Of a DNA stretch of 64,000 nucleotides, positions 9,568 to 17,908 are shown one piece after another. The first letter of the stretch is position 1. The number at the start of each line of letters is the position of its first letter. Position numbers and translations under genes: made by a program. This DNA comes from CAXBBB01 sp963815505. Lineage in GTDB: Bacteria > Bacteroidota > Rhodothermia > Rhodothermales > BA12. Where the stretch lies: assembly GCA_963815505.1 (NCBI GenBank), contig CAWFGU010000010.1:86335-150334 (forward strand), given 5' to 3'. The notes beneath the pieces were generated by a model. The model searched no databases, had not been told where the DNA came from, and was given only the letters and a program-made list of their open reading frames with translations.

Positions 9568-10866
9568 GTGACGCTCACGACTCCCCACTTGCTCATACGC
9601 GGCGCCCATCTGCTGCTGCCTGACGCCAGCGACTTCGAGCGCTCCGATCTGCGCATCGCGTTTGGACGGATCGCGGAGATCGGAGCCGACTTACCGCCGC
9701 GCGATGGAGAATCAGTCGTCGAAGCCGGAGGGCAGTTCGTGTCGTCTGGATGGATGGACCTGATGGCCGATTTGGGTGAGCCGGGATATGAGCACCGCGA
9801 GACGATTGAGAGCGGAGCAGCCGCCGCAGCGTCCGGAGGATACACGGCGCTCCTGCTCGACCCCGGCACCGATCCCCCCCTGCACACCCGAGACGCGGTC
9901 GAATACGTCCGGTTGCGGGCTGAGCGCGAGGTCGTCGACGTGCTGCCTGCGGGGTGCCTGACCAAGAAGCGCGAGGGGCGCGAATTGGCCGAGATGGCGG
10001 ATCTGGTGCGCGGCGGGGCGGTCGCGTTTTCGGACGGCGACCATTTCGTTGCCGATGCCGGACTGATGCGCCGAGCCCTGGAATACGCGCGGATGCTGGA
10101 TAAGACCGTCGTCGTCCATCCCGAGGACGGCGGGCTGGCAGGAGGCGGACTGATGCACGAGGGAGCGGCATCGACGCGGGCCGGGGCGCTGGGCATTCCG
10201 GCCGTCGCGGAAGAAGTCGCGATTGCCCGAGATTTGCTACTGGCGTCGTATACGGGCGCGAGGCTGCACTTCGCTCACGTCACGACGGCGGATGGCTTGC
10301 GGTTGGTGCGTGAGGCGAGGGCTCAGGGTGTGCCCGTCACAGCGTCGGTCTCGCCGCTGCACCTGGCGTTCGGAGACGACGATATCGAAGCGTCCGACTA
10401 CGATGCTGCGCTCAAGCTGCGCCCGCCGCTGCGCACCCATGCGGATCGCCGCGCGATCCGCGAAGCTCTGGCCGATGGCACACTCGACGCATTTCTGTCG
10501 GGCCACCGACCCTACGCTGTTTTCGAAGCCGAACTGGAGTTCGCTGCCGCGCCCTTCGGCGTCTCGTCACTCGAAACGACGTTCGCAACACTGTGCGCGA
10601 CTCTCGTGTCGACGGGAGATCTGCCGCTGGCGCGCGTCGTGCGTCTGCTGACGGATGGACCGCGCCGCGTGCTCGGATTGAAGGCGCCTCGCCTCGAGGT
10701 CGGAGTCGAAGCCAATCTGACGCTCTTCGACCCGAGCCACGTGTGGACGTGCTCGGCTCAGACGCTGCGCTCGGCGAGCCGTCACACGCCCTACCTCGGT
10801 CAGAGCCTCCGGGGACGCGCGCTGGGCATCTACAACGGCGGACGCTGGGTCGCCAACGATTCGTGA
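9568..10866 (+). CDS. dihydroorotase homologue lacking metal-binding histidines
   Basis: The fold and length (432 residues) are those of type I dihydroorotase: GGYTALLLDP, the HPED motif, a match to the usual EG..S region, HFAHVTTADG and VTASVSPLHL are all recognisable. The catalytic metal motif DxHVHxREPG is replaced by DLMADLGEPG, so both histidines (now Met66 and Asp68) and the substrate Arg (now Gly70) are gone. The late DHxPH motif reads GHRPY, without the catalytic Asp. Such copies occur in Bacteroidota and resemble the non-catalytic PyrC' that supports aspartate transcarbamoylase in Pseudomonas. The GTG at 9568 is preferred over the TTG at 9559. It is probably structural or inactive. 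Confidence 0.8.
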   Translation: MTLTTPHLLIRGAHLLLPDASDFERSDLRIAFGRIAEIGADLPPRDGESVVEAGGQFVSSGWMDLMADLGEPGYEHRETIESGAAAAASGGYTALLLDPGTDPPLHTRDAVEYVRLRAEREVVDVLPAGCLTKKREGRELAEMADLVRGGAVAFSDGDHFVADAGLMRRALEYARMLDKTVVVHPEDGGLAGGGLMHEGAASTRAGALGIPAVAEEVAIARDLLLASYTGARLHFAHVTTADGLRLVREARAQGVPVTASVSPLHLAFGDDDIEASDYDAALKLRPPLRTHADRRAIREALADGTLDAFLSGHRPYAVFEAELEFAAAPFGVSSLETTFATLCATLVSTGDLPLARVVRLLTDGPRRVLGLKAPRLEVGVEANLTLFDPSHVWTCSAQTLRSASRHTPYLGQSLRGRALGIYNGGRWVANDS

Positions 10867-10875
10867 TTTGCGTGA

Positions 10876-11739
10876 TTGAGTCTGGATCAGCGCTGGCGTG
10901 CTGCGGTTGATACTAGGGTGCTCACATCCACCGAATCCCTCCGCCGTCAGGTCCGACGCTGGCTCAACGAGCCGCCTGAGCCGCGCATGGCGCTGTGGCA
11001 ACCGGCTGCTTCCTCTCAATCGGCGCCGACGGACGTGTTCGACATCGCCACGTACAATGTGCATCGGTGGAGTGGGGGCGTCCGAAAGCGAGACGAGTTC
11101 GTGCCCGAGCGGGCCGAGCGCGTTATTCTGTCGATCGGTGCGCCCGTCATCGCGCTTCAGGAAGTCTTGATTCCCACGCGCGATCACGATCCGCTGTCCG
11201 ATTTCGTCGAGCGCAATGGCTTCAACGTCGCCTTCGTCGCGACACGCCCGCACCGCAACGGCATGCTGGGCAACGCTGTCCTGTCGCGCTGGCCGATCCA
11301 GTCGGCATTCGTGATTAACCTGTCGATGGGGCGGATGGAGCGGCGTGCGGCCCTGGTCGTCCAGTTCGAGCGGGGCGAGCAGCAGGCGCCGCTGTCGGTC
11401 GTGTCGACGCACCTCGCTATCGTCGACCGGACGCGGCAGAGGCAGGTGCAGATGCTGCTCGACCACCCGCGCTTGCAAGGCCCAGTCGTGTTGCTAGGCG
11501 ACATGAATGCGTGGCGCCACTGCCCGGCGACGCGCTCGCTCGAGCGCGAGTTCGAGGACCGCCACCACAATGACGACTGGCCGGCGTCCTTTCCTGCCGG
11601 GCGTCCGCTGCTGGCGCTCGACCGCATCTACGCGCGCGGGCTGGACGTGGCCGCCATCGAGTCTGTAGATACCGAGGAGGCGCGCATTGCCTCAGATCAC
11701 CTGCCCGTCCGCGCGCGGCTGCACGTGTCTAGCCGGTAG
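10876..11739 (+). CDS. endonuclease/exonuclease/phosphatase (EEP) family protein
   Basis: This is a metal-dependent phosphoesterase of the DNase I/AP-endonuclease superfamily. Conserved motifs in order are DIATYNVHRWSGG (Asn), IALQEV (metal-binding Glu), VSTHL, LLGDMNAWRH (Asp/Asn) and ASDHLPVRA (catalytic Asp-His). The open frame begins at a TTG at 10876, 9 bases after the dihydroorotase homologue. A GTG at 10918 or the ATG at 10987 are possible later starts, so the N-terminus is uncertain. No signal peptide is obvious. The substrate (DNA, phospholipid or another phosphodiester) cannot be told from the sequence. Confidence 0.85.
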   Translation: MSLDQRWRAAVDTRVLTSTESLRRQVRRWLNEPPEPRMALWQPAASSQSAPTDVFDIATYNVHRWSGGVRKRDEFVPERAERVILSIGAPVIALQEVLIPTRDHDPLSDFVERNGFNVAFVATRPHRNGMLGNAVLSRWPIQSAFVINLSMGRMERRAALVVQFERGEQQAPLSVVSTHLAIVDRTRQRQVQMLLDHPRLQGPVVLLGDMNAWRHCPATRSLEREFEDRHHNDDWPASFPAGRPLLALDRIYARGLDVAAIESVDTEEARIASDHLPVRARLHVSSR

Positions 11740-11779
11740 GCCTGGTGTGCGTAGTTTGGCACCCTTCCCCATTTTGCTC

Positions 11780-13048
11780 ATGACCGAGACCACGGATCGC
11801 GTGTTCGACCGCTTGTCGGACCGCCTGCCCGCTGACCGCGCTTACTCGCTGGACGCCCTCGCCGAAGCCGACGTGCCCGAAGGCATCGCCCACTTCCTCG
11901 CTCAGACGCTCCAGCGGCGACTCGAACTCGAAGCAGCCGCCCTCGCCAAGTCGCGCTCGCGCTGGTTCGACTATGGCGCGGCCGATTTGCAAGAGGCCCA
12001 GGCGACGTATCTCGCCGAACTGGCGCAGCACGCTCAGGTACCCGCCGAGGAGTGGCATCGGACGCTGCGTCAGGCCGTGATCCAGGTCGTTCCCTACCTC
12101 GTACAGCCTTCGCGCGCGCTGGTCCGGTTCGTGTTTCCACCGGGGCGTGACGAACTGTCGGCCGATGTGGTCCGCCGCCGAATGCGGTACTTCAGCGCAT
12201 ACGGGTACCTCACCGAAGTCGTCCGAGCTTACCTGGCGCAGAAGGGCGAGGAGGTCGTGACGCGCAACGGGCTGTCGCGCCTGCTGCAGCGCATCGAGCA
12301 CCGCACACCCGCCGAGTACGACGCCGACGACTGGGTCGGGCTGCTCGGCCAACTGTACGAACTGGTGGGAGAGGGGCGTCCGCCGCGCGTAGAGGCCGAG
12401 TTGATCGGCCAGTTTCTGCGCGACAAGGGGATGCGCGAGCAGGCTCAGACCATCGAAGCGCACGGACAGCCGCTCACGACCGACACGCTGCGCGACTTGT
12501 TGACAATGGCAAACGGACCCGAGGCGCCTGCTCAGATCGTCGCGGTGGAGGCACCGAGTTTGCTTCCGCCTGACCCCTCGGCCGACCTACCGGCGCCGAC
12601 CGTCGATCCGCCTCCGCCCGATCCCGAGCCGATGCCTGCGCCACCGCAAGCCGCTCAGCCGCTGTGGCAGCGGTTTGCTCAGGGCAGGGTATCTGCTGCC
12701 CCCGAATCCGCTCCGATCGGCGCGCCTCAACCGCTTTGGAAGACGTTCGGTAAGGGGAGCGCCGCACCGTCCGCTACTCCCGTACTCGAGCGCGCCTCGG
12801 ATCTCGACCGGGACGAGAAGCGCGCGCTCGGCCACGTGCCGCTCCCGCAGCGCCGCCTCTACGTCCGCGACCTGTTTTCGGGTTCTGAAGTCGCCTACGC
12901 CGATCTGCTCACCCGATTGGCGATTGCCGCATCGTGGTCCGAAGCGTCGCGCGCGCTGGGAGCGTCCTACCGCGACCACCAGGTCAACATTTACAGCGCG
13001 ACGGCTGTCTCGTTCACCGAAGCCGCCGAGAGCCGCTTCCACTCCTAA
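11780..13048 (+). CDS. uncharacterised protein with Pro-rich linker
   Basis: This protein of 422 residues has no family I recognise. The N-terminal two thirds (to about residue 245) is helical and charged, with no membrane segment or signal peptide. It includes a segment (RTLRQAVIQVVPYLVQP, then RALVRFVFPP) that looks like a folded domain. A Pro/Ala-rich linker spans about residues 255-345. A final conserved-looking helical module (RDLFSGSEVAYADLLTRLA to the C-terminus) follows. The ATG at 11780 is chosen over an upstream frame extension that reads like non-coding sequence. It ends 16 bases before the carboxylase gene and is likely co-transcribed. Confidence 0.7.
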   Translation: MTETTDRVFDRLSDRLPADRAYSLDALAEADVPEGIAHFLAQTLQRRLELEAAALAKSRSRWFDYGAADLQEAQATYLAELAQHAQVPAEEWHRTLRQAVIQVVPYLVQPSRALVRFVFPPGRDELSADVVRRRMRYFSAYGYLTEVVRAYLAQKGEEVVTRNGLSRLLQRIEHRTPAEYDADDWVGLLGQLYELVGEGRPPRVEAELIGQFLRDKGMREQAQTIEAHGQPLTTDTLRDLLTMANGPEAPAQIVAVEAPSLLPPDPSADLPAPTVDPPPPDPEPMPAPPQAAQPLWQRFAQGRVSAAPESAPIGAPQPLWKTFGKGSAAPSATPVLERASDLDRDEKRALGHVPLPQRRLYVRDLFSGSEVAYADLLTRLAIAASWSEASRALGASYRDHQVNIYSATAVSFTEAAESRFHS

Positions 13049-13064
13049 CCCGAAGTATCTCGCC

Positions 13065-14609
13065 ATGCCGACTCCTCTCGAAACGCTCGCCGAACGTCGT
13101 CGCCAATCGCTCCAGGGCGGAGGCGAAGCGCGCATCGCCAAGCAGCACGAAAAAGGCAAACTCACGGCGAGGGAGCGCATCGACATTCTCCTAGATCCCG
13201 GCTCGTTCGTCGAGATCGGCGCGTTCGTGCGGCATCAGCAGACGGCATTCGGGCTGGACAAATCGCGTCCCTACGGCGACGGCGTCGTGACCGGCTGGGG
13301 GACCGTCGACGGGCGGACGATCTACGTGTTCGCGCAGGATTTTACTGTTTTTGGTGGATCGCTCGGAGAGGCGCACGCGCAGAAGATCGTCAGAGTGATG
13401 AATCTGGCGATGGAGAACGGCTATCCCATCGTCGGCCTCAACGACAGCGGAGGGGCGCGTATTCAGGAGGGTGTGGCGGCGCTGGGCGGCTACGCCGACA
13501 TCTTCCTGCTCAACACGCTGGCGTCGGGCGTCGTGCCGCAGATCTCGGCGATTCTGGGGCCGTGCGCAGGCGGTGCCGTCTACAGCCCCGCCATCACCGA
13601 TTTCGTGTTCATGGTCAAGGAGACCAGCTACATGTTTGTCACCGGCCCCGGCGTCGTCAAGACAGTGACGAACGAAGACGTGACGCAGGAAGAATTGGGC
13701 GGCGCCGACACGCACGCGAGCAAGTCGGGCGTGGCGCACCTCGCCTGCACCAGCGAAGCCGACGCGTTGGTCAAGATCCGCACGCTGCTCGGCTACCTCC
13801 CCTCGAACTGCGAGGACGACGCGCCGAGGGGCGAAGCAAGCGACCCCGCCGACCGTCAGGACGCCGAACTCGACACGCTCGTCCCAGCGAACCCGAACAA
13901 GCCGTACGACATCCTCGACGTGATCGGGCGCGTCGTCGACCATTCCTCGTTTTTCGAGATTCACCCGGACTACGCCGCTAACATCGTGGTCGGGTTTGCG
14001 CGGCTGGGCGGACGCAGCGTCGGCATCGTCGCCAACCAACCGGCTGTACTGGCGGGCGTGCTCGACATCGAGTCGAGCGTCAAAGCGGCTCGGTTTGTCC
14101 GCTTCTGCGACGCGTTCGGTATCCCGCTCGTCGTGTTCGAAGATGTCCCCGGCTTCCTCCCCGGAACCGACCAGGAGTGGCGCGGCGTGATCCGGCATGG
14201 CGCCAAACTACTCTACGCGTTCTGCGAAGCCACCGTACCCAAGCTGACCGTCATCACGCGCAAAGCCTATGGCGGCGCCTACGACGTGATGAACTCCAAA
14301 CATATCCGCGCCGATCTCAACCTCGCCTGGCCGACGGCTGAGATCGCGGTCATGGGGCCCAAGGGTGCCGTCGAGATCATCTTCCGCAAAGAGATCGCCG
14401 ACGCTGACGATGCCGCCCAGGAAGAAACGCGCCTGACCGATGACTACCGCGACCACTTTGCCAACCCGTACATCGCCGCCGAACGCGGCTACGTCGACGA
14501 CGTGATCCGCCCGAGCGAGACGCGTCCGCGCCTGATCGCGGCGCTGAAGATGCTCGAAAACAAAGTGCAGACGCTGCCGCGCAAGAAGCACGGGAATCTG
14601 CCCCTGTAG
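13065..14609 (+). CDS. acyl-CoA carboxylase carboxyltransferase (beta) subunit
   Basis: This subunit transfers CO2 from biotin to propionyl- or acetyl-CoA in the cytosol. Its 514 residues are two crotonase-like halves. The N-terminal half has YVFAQDFTVFGGSLGE, NDSGGARIQEGV and GPCAGGAVYSPA (oxyanion-hole Gly-Gly). The C-terminal half has FFEIHPDYAANIVVGFAR, FEDVPGFLPGTDQE, RKAYGGAYDVMNSKH and GPKGAVEII. It fits PccB/MmdA best. The alpha (biotin) subunit is not in this window. The ATG at 13065 is chosen because the typical N-terminus (PLETLAERR) follows; an upstream in-frame extension overlaps the previous gene and is noise. Confidence 0.93.
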   Translation: MPTPLETLAERRRQSLQGGGEARIAKQHEKGKLTARERIDILLDPGSFVEIGAFVRHQQTAFGLDKSRPYGDGVVTGWGTVDGRTIYVFAQDFTVFGGSLGEAHAQKIVRVMNLAMENGYPIVGLNDSGGARIQEGVAALGGYADIFLLNTLASGVVPQISAILGPCAGGAVYSPAITDFVFMVKETSYMFVTGPGVVKTVTNEDVTQEELGGADTHASKSGVAHLACTSEADALVKIRTLLGYLPSNCEDDAPRGEASDPADRQDAELDTLVPANPNKPYDILDVIGRVVDHSSFFEIHPDYAANIVVGFARLGGRSVGIVANQPAVLAGVLDIESSVKAARFVRFCDAFGIPLVVFEDVPGFLPGTDQEWRGVIRHGAKLLYAFCEATVPKLTVITRKAYGGAYDVMNSKHIRADLNLAWPTAEIAVMGPKGAVEIIFRKEIADADDAAQEETRLTDDYRDHFANPYIAAERGYVDDVIRPSETRPRLIAALKMLENKVQTLPRKKHGNLPL

Positions 14610-14652
14610 ACGCAAGGCGCATCAGACACACAAAGCTATTTGAGACCCAGAT

Positions 14653-15118
14653 ATGAACGAAGACTTTTACGAGCGGCTTTGGCAGGCGAGCAAGGAGGGC
14701 GACCGGGAAACCGTTGATCTGTGCCTGAAGCACGTGACCGATGTGGATCGCGAAGAACGAGAAGGGCTGGAATGCGATCATATTAGCTGCGTACAACTTT
14801 AACGTAGACCTCGTCGAGTTCTTGGTCGACAAAGGCGCGGATGTAAACAGCGTCAACTACAAAGGCACATCCGTGCTGATGTACGCGAAATCTGCCACCG
14901 TCAATGCAGGCGATGTGGATATGTCACTGTTGGAGGCGGTCATATCATTGGGTGCTGACATAGAGCACGTCGACGACGAGGGGAAAACCGTTCTCGACTA
15001 CGCTCGTGAAAATCAGGAGTTGGGCGTCCTACGCTTCTTGAAGGAGAAGAGGGACGCCGAGACATGCAACCTGCCTCACTCAAGCGCAAGCGTCCTCAAA
15101 CAAAAGGGCACTGTGATT
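14653..15118 (+). pseudogene. ankyrin-repeat protein gene, frameshifted, reading into DUF480
   Basis: The ATG at 14653 starts an ankyrin-type protein (WQASKEGDRETVDLCLKH). That frame derails at about 14748 and stops at a TAA near 14800. In the next frame the repeats continue (NEKGWNAIILAAYNFNVDLV, FLVDKGADVN, LLEAVISLGADIE, GKTVLDYARENQELGVL). Deleting the T at 14748 would give DVDAKNEKGW and restore one protein. After the last repeat there is no stop, and the frame runs straight into the DUF480 gene. GC content is visibly lower than in the neighbours, suggesting acquisition. Ankyrin repeats mediate protein-protein contacts; the partner is unknown. Confidence 0.65.
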
Positions 15119-15799
15119 ATGGAAACCGACGAATCAACCGAAGCCGCCCCTCACCTTTCGTCCGAAGAGTTGCGCATCCTGGGTGTGCTGTCTGAGAAGG
15201 GGCTGGCGACGCCTCAGAACTATCCGCTGAGTCTGGCGGCTGTCGTGACGGGGTGCAATCAGGCTTCCAACCGAGAGCCGGTCGTCGACTACGACGAGGG
15301 GACGGTGCGCGAGGCGTTGTCGGCGCTCAAGAAGCGCGGATTGGTAGCGGAGCAGACGGGAGCGGGTAGTCGGGTGGCGAAGTTTAGGACGCAACTGGCG
15401 CGGACGTACCGGCTGACGGCAGCGCAGGAGGCGCTGGTCGCGGGGCTGATGCTGCGGGGGCCGCAGACGACAGGGGAGTTGCGCAACCGGTGGAAGCGGA
15501 TGCACGCGTTCGAATCGCTCGAAGACGTATCGGCGGGTCTGGACGCGCTGATGGAGTGGGAGCCGCCGCTCGTAGTGTCGCTGGCCCAAGTGCCGGGCGA
15601 GCGGGGCGAGCGGTTTGCGCACTCGTTCGCACCGGTCGAAATGGATTCTACGGTGACCGCCGCTCCAGACGCGCCGTCGTCGCTGAGCGGCACGCTGCGG
15701 GAGCAGATCGACGCGCAGGATGAGCGCATTACCAAATTGGAGGCCGATTTGTCCGATTTGCGAGCCGCCTTCGACACGTTTCGCACGCAGTTCGACTAG
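15119..15799 (+). CDS. DUF480 / YceH family protein
   Basis: This protein of 226 residues contains the YceH-like tandem winged-helix fold. The signature is LSSEELRILGVLSEKGLATPQNYPLSL, followed by CNQASNREPVVDYDEGTVREAL, LVAEQTGAGSRVAKF and LMLRGPQTTGELRNR. A C-terminal coiled coil (EQIDAQDERITKLEADL) follows. The ATG at 15119 is picked because family members start just before the LSxEExRILG motif. The same frame is open upstream through the broken ankyrin gene, so a fusion is formally possible. The function of the family is poorly defined; a regulatory or DNA-binding role is inference. Confidence 0.85.
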   Translation: METDESTEAAPHLSSEELRILGVLSEKGLATPQNYPLSLAAVVTGCNQASNREPVVDYDEGTVREALSALKKRGLVAEQTGAGSRVAKFRTQLARTYRLTAAQEALVAGLMLRGPQTTGELRNRWKRMHAFESLEDVSAGLDALMEWEPPLVVSLAQVPGERGERFAHSFAPVEMDSTVTAAPDAPSSLSGTLREQIDAQDERITKLEADLSDLRAAFDTFRTQFD

Positions 15800-15846
15800 A
15801 TCGTACCTCGGGCGTCGTACCCTTCTGGATTCGACATCCGGGCAGC

Positions 15847-16332
15847 ATGATTCACATTTTTACGACAGGCGGCACGATTGACAAAGAGTATTTCGACGCG
15901 AGCAGCGCGTATGCCGTCGGCGAGCCGCAGGTGGGGCAGATTTTGCGTGATGCCGGAGTGACGGCACGCTTCGTGACCGAGCAGCTGATGAGCAAGGACA
16001 GTCTCGAACTGACCGACGACGACCGTTCGCGCATCGCGCGCAACGTCCTGGCCTGCAAGGCCGAGCACATCATCGTGACGCACGGCACCGATACGATGGT
16101 GGAGACGGCTCAGGCTATCGGCGAGGTGACGGATAAGACGATCGTCCTCGTCGGCTCGCTTGCTCCGGCACGCTTCCGCACGACCGACGCAACGTTCAAC
16201 ATCGGGTTTGCCTTCGCCGTTGCTCAGACCGCCCGGCACGGCGTGTGGATCGCGATGAACGGTCAGGTATTCGCCCCCGGCAACGTCCGTAAGAACCGCG
16301 AGGCCAACCGCTTCGAGCCGGTCGCGTCCTGA
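15847..16332 (+). CDS. single-domain asparaginase-like protein
   Basis: This is 161 residues covering only the N-terminal domain of type I/II asparaginases. It contains the first catalytic Thr motif (FTTGGTIDKEY), the second (IIVTHGTDTMVETA, Thr-Asp pair) and LVGSLAPARF. Full-length asparaginases are about 330 residues and need the C-terminal domain for the tetramer interface. Short one-domain versions are widespread in bacteria and their activity is not well established. The gene is flanked by DUF480 and an EamA transporter with short gaps. Confidence 0.85.
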   Translation: MIHIFTTGGTIDKEYFDASSAYAVGEPQVGQILRDAGVTARFVTEQLMSKDSLELTDDDRSRIARNVLACKAEHIIVTHGTDTMVETAQAIGEVTDKTIVLVGSLAPARFRTTDATFNIGFAFAVAQTARHGVWIAMNGQVFAPGNVRKNREANRFEPVAS

Positions 16333-16440
16333 GTCTGCTGCCAAAGCCTTTCGCCCTACATCTCCACCACTATTTCGACACCGCTCGCCGCCACGCCCGA
16401 TGGGACACGTCTCGACACGATCGGCCTCGCAGCGGCCGTC

Positions 16441-17277
16441 GTGACGGCCCTCGCGTGGTCGCCTGCCGGACTGTTCGTACAGTCGGCGGCGTTCGGCCCC
16501 GTTCCGCTTTCGCCGTTGAACATCACGGCCGCCCGATTTACGGTGGCGTTGGTCGCGCTGCTGCCCATCGCGTGGACGGCGCGCAACCGGCTGAGGACGA
16601 CGCTGCGCCTTCCGGTCGCGTGGATGCTGGCTGCCGTCATGATCGGCTACTACCTGACCGCCGTCACCACGTTCACGTTCACGACCGTAGCCGAGGGGAC
16701 GCTACTCATCAACTCGACGCCGCTGTTCGCGCTCGCAATCCGGCTGGTGCGGCGCGATCCGGTCTCGCGAGGCGAAATCGTCGGCGCGCTGATCGCTTTT
16801 TCTGGGCTGTGCCTGATCCTGCTGCCCGACGTGTTGGGCGGTGTGGCGGATCTGGACCGGCGGCTCACTGGGGTTGGTCTGGGCATCGCGGCGGCGATTG
16901 CGGGCGCCGTCTACTCGCTCGTATTCTCTCAGACGACTGCGCGCCCCGATCCGGGAGTGGTGACGCTGCTCACGTTCGCCGTTGGCGGCCTGCTGTCGCT
17001 TCCACTGATGCCGCCTGTCGCTGAGTTGCAGGCCAACGCGGGTGCGCTAATCGGGCTGGGACTGATCGTGACCGCGATCCCGACGCTGCTCTACTCCGTC
17101 GCATCGTCGCGTCTGCCCGCCGTGCTGGTGACGACGATCCGGCTGCTGACGCCCATCGTCGGCATCTTGCTGGCCGTCGTGCTCTGGGATGAGGGCCAGC
17201 AACTCGGAGTGAGCTTCTGGATCGGCGGAATCCTGGTCCTGATCGGGTTGTTCGTGCTCGCCCGACCCACAGACTAG
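16441..17277 (+). CDS. EamA/DMT-family transporter
   Basis: This is an inner-membrane drug/metabolite exporter of the ten-helix EamA type. Two repeats are visible (residues about 1-130 and 140-278), each rich in hydrophobic helices and ending with PIVGILLAVVLWDEGQ and IGGILVLIGLFVL. The GTG at 16441 is the only ordinary start codon after the stop at 16330, but it cuts into the first helix. The frame upstream reads STPLAATPDGTRLDTIGLAA, a natural N-terminus, preceded by ATT at 16372. The true start may therefore be ATT 16372. The substrate is unknown. The sigma factor gene starts 3 bases after its stop. Confidence 0.85.
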   Translation: MTALAWSPAGLFVQSAAFGPVPLSPLNITAARFTVALVALLPIAWTARNRLRTTLRLPVAWMLAAVMIGYYLTAVTTFTFTTVAEGTLLINSTPLFALAIRLVRRDPVSRGEIVGALIAFSGLCLILLPDVLGGVADLDRRLTGVGLGIAAAIAGAVYSLVFSQTTARPDPGVVTLLTFAVGGLLSLPLMPPVAELQANAGALIGLGLIVTAIPTLLYSVASSRLPAVLVTTIRLLTPIVGILLAVVLWDEGQQLGVSFWIGGILVLIGLFVLARPTD

Positions 17278-17280
17278 CCG

Positions 17281-17838
17281 ATGGACGCGCTGACACCCGA
17301 TTTGGTCGCCCGAGCGCGTGGAGGAGATCTGCGGGCGCAGTCGGACGTGCTGACTATCATCAAGCCGGTCTTCGAGCGCTTTTTTACCTCGCGCATTGGC
17401 CGCTTGGCCGAAGTCGACGATCTGGTACAGAATGCGCTGCTGCGGCTCAACGGCAGTTTCGATCGAATCCAAGACCCTGCCCGGTTCAAGGGGTTCGCGA
17501 TGAAGGCCGCGCTGTTCGAGTTGCACGACTACTATCGAGGCCGCTACACGCTGCGCGAGCAACTCTACGACCCCGACCTGCCCGCCGACACGTCGCACGA
17601 CGCGCCTGCTGGCATCGAGATGGATGCCGAAACAGTGCTCTCGACGCTCACGCCGCACGCGCGGCAGATCCTGACTCTCAAGGCGTACGGCTATCGCTAC
17701 GAGGAAATCGCACAGATGGTCGATTCGACCGAGGCCGCAATCAAGATGCAGGTCAAGCGTGCGACCGAGAAGTTGCGGAGCCTGACGTTCGCCCTCGCCG
17801 GACTGATCGCGGTCGCCCACGAACTGTTCACGCGATGA
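17281..17838 (+). CDS. ECF-type RNA polymerase sigma factor
   Basis: This protein of 185 residues has sigma region 2 (RIGRLAEVDDLVQNALLRL, then FDRIQDPARFKGFAMKAA) and region 4 (LTPHARQILTLKAYGYRYEE, with the helix-turn-helix EEIAQMVDSTEAAIKMQVKR). Region 3 is absent, as in extracytoplasmic-function factors. A FecR-like protein is encoded 70 bases downstream, which is the usual sigma/anti-sigma arrangement in Bacteroidota for control of TonB-dependent uptake. No receptor gene follows here; an STN-bearing receptor lies at 55.4 kb. Confidence 0.88.
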   Translation: MDALTPDLVARARGGDLRAQSDVLTIIKPVFERFFTSRIGRLAEVDDLVQNALLRLNGSFDRIQDPARFKGFAMKAALFELHDYYRGRYTLREQLYDPDLPADTSHDAPAGIEMDAETVLSTLTPHARQILTLKAYGYRYEEIAQMVDSTEAAIKMQVKRATEKLRSLTFALAGLIAVAHELFTR

Positions 17839-17908
17839 CCCGAACCGTTCGCCCGTTACCTTTTCCGCGCGCGCTGCGACTAAGGAGCACATCAGTTCCC
17901 ACTTTTCC

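Noticed and set aside
12675..13064. Upstream extension of the carboxylase open frame
   Set aside because: It overlaps the previous gene out of frame and reads as Arg/Ser-rich noise; the family N-terminus begins at 13065.
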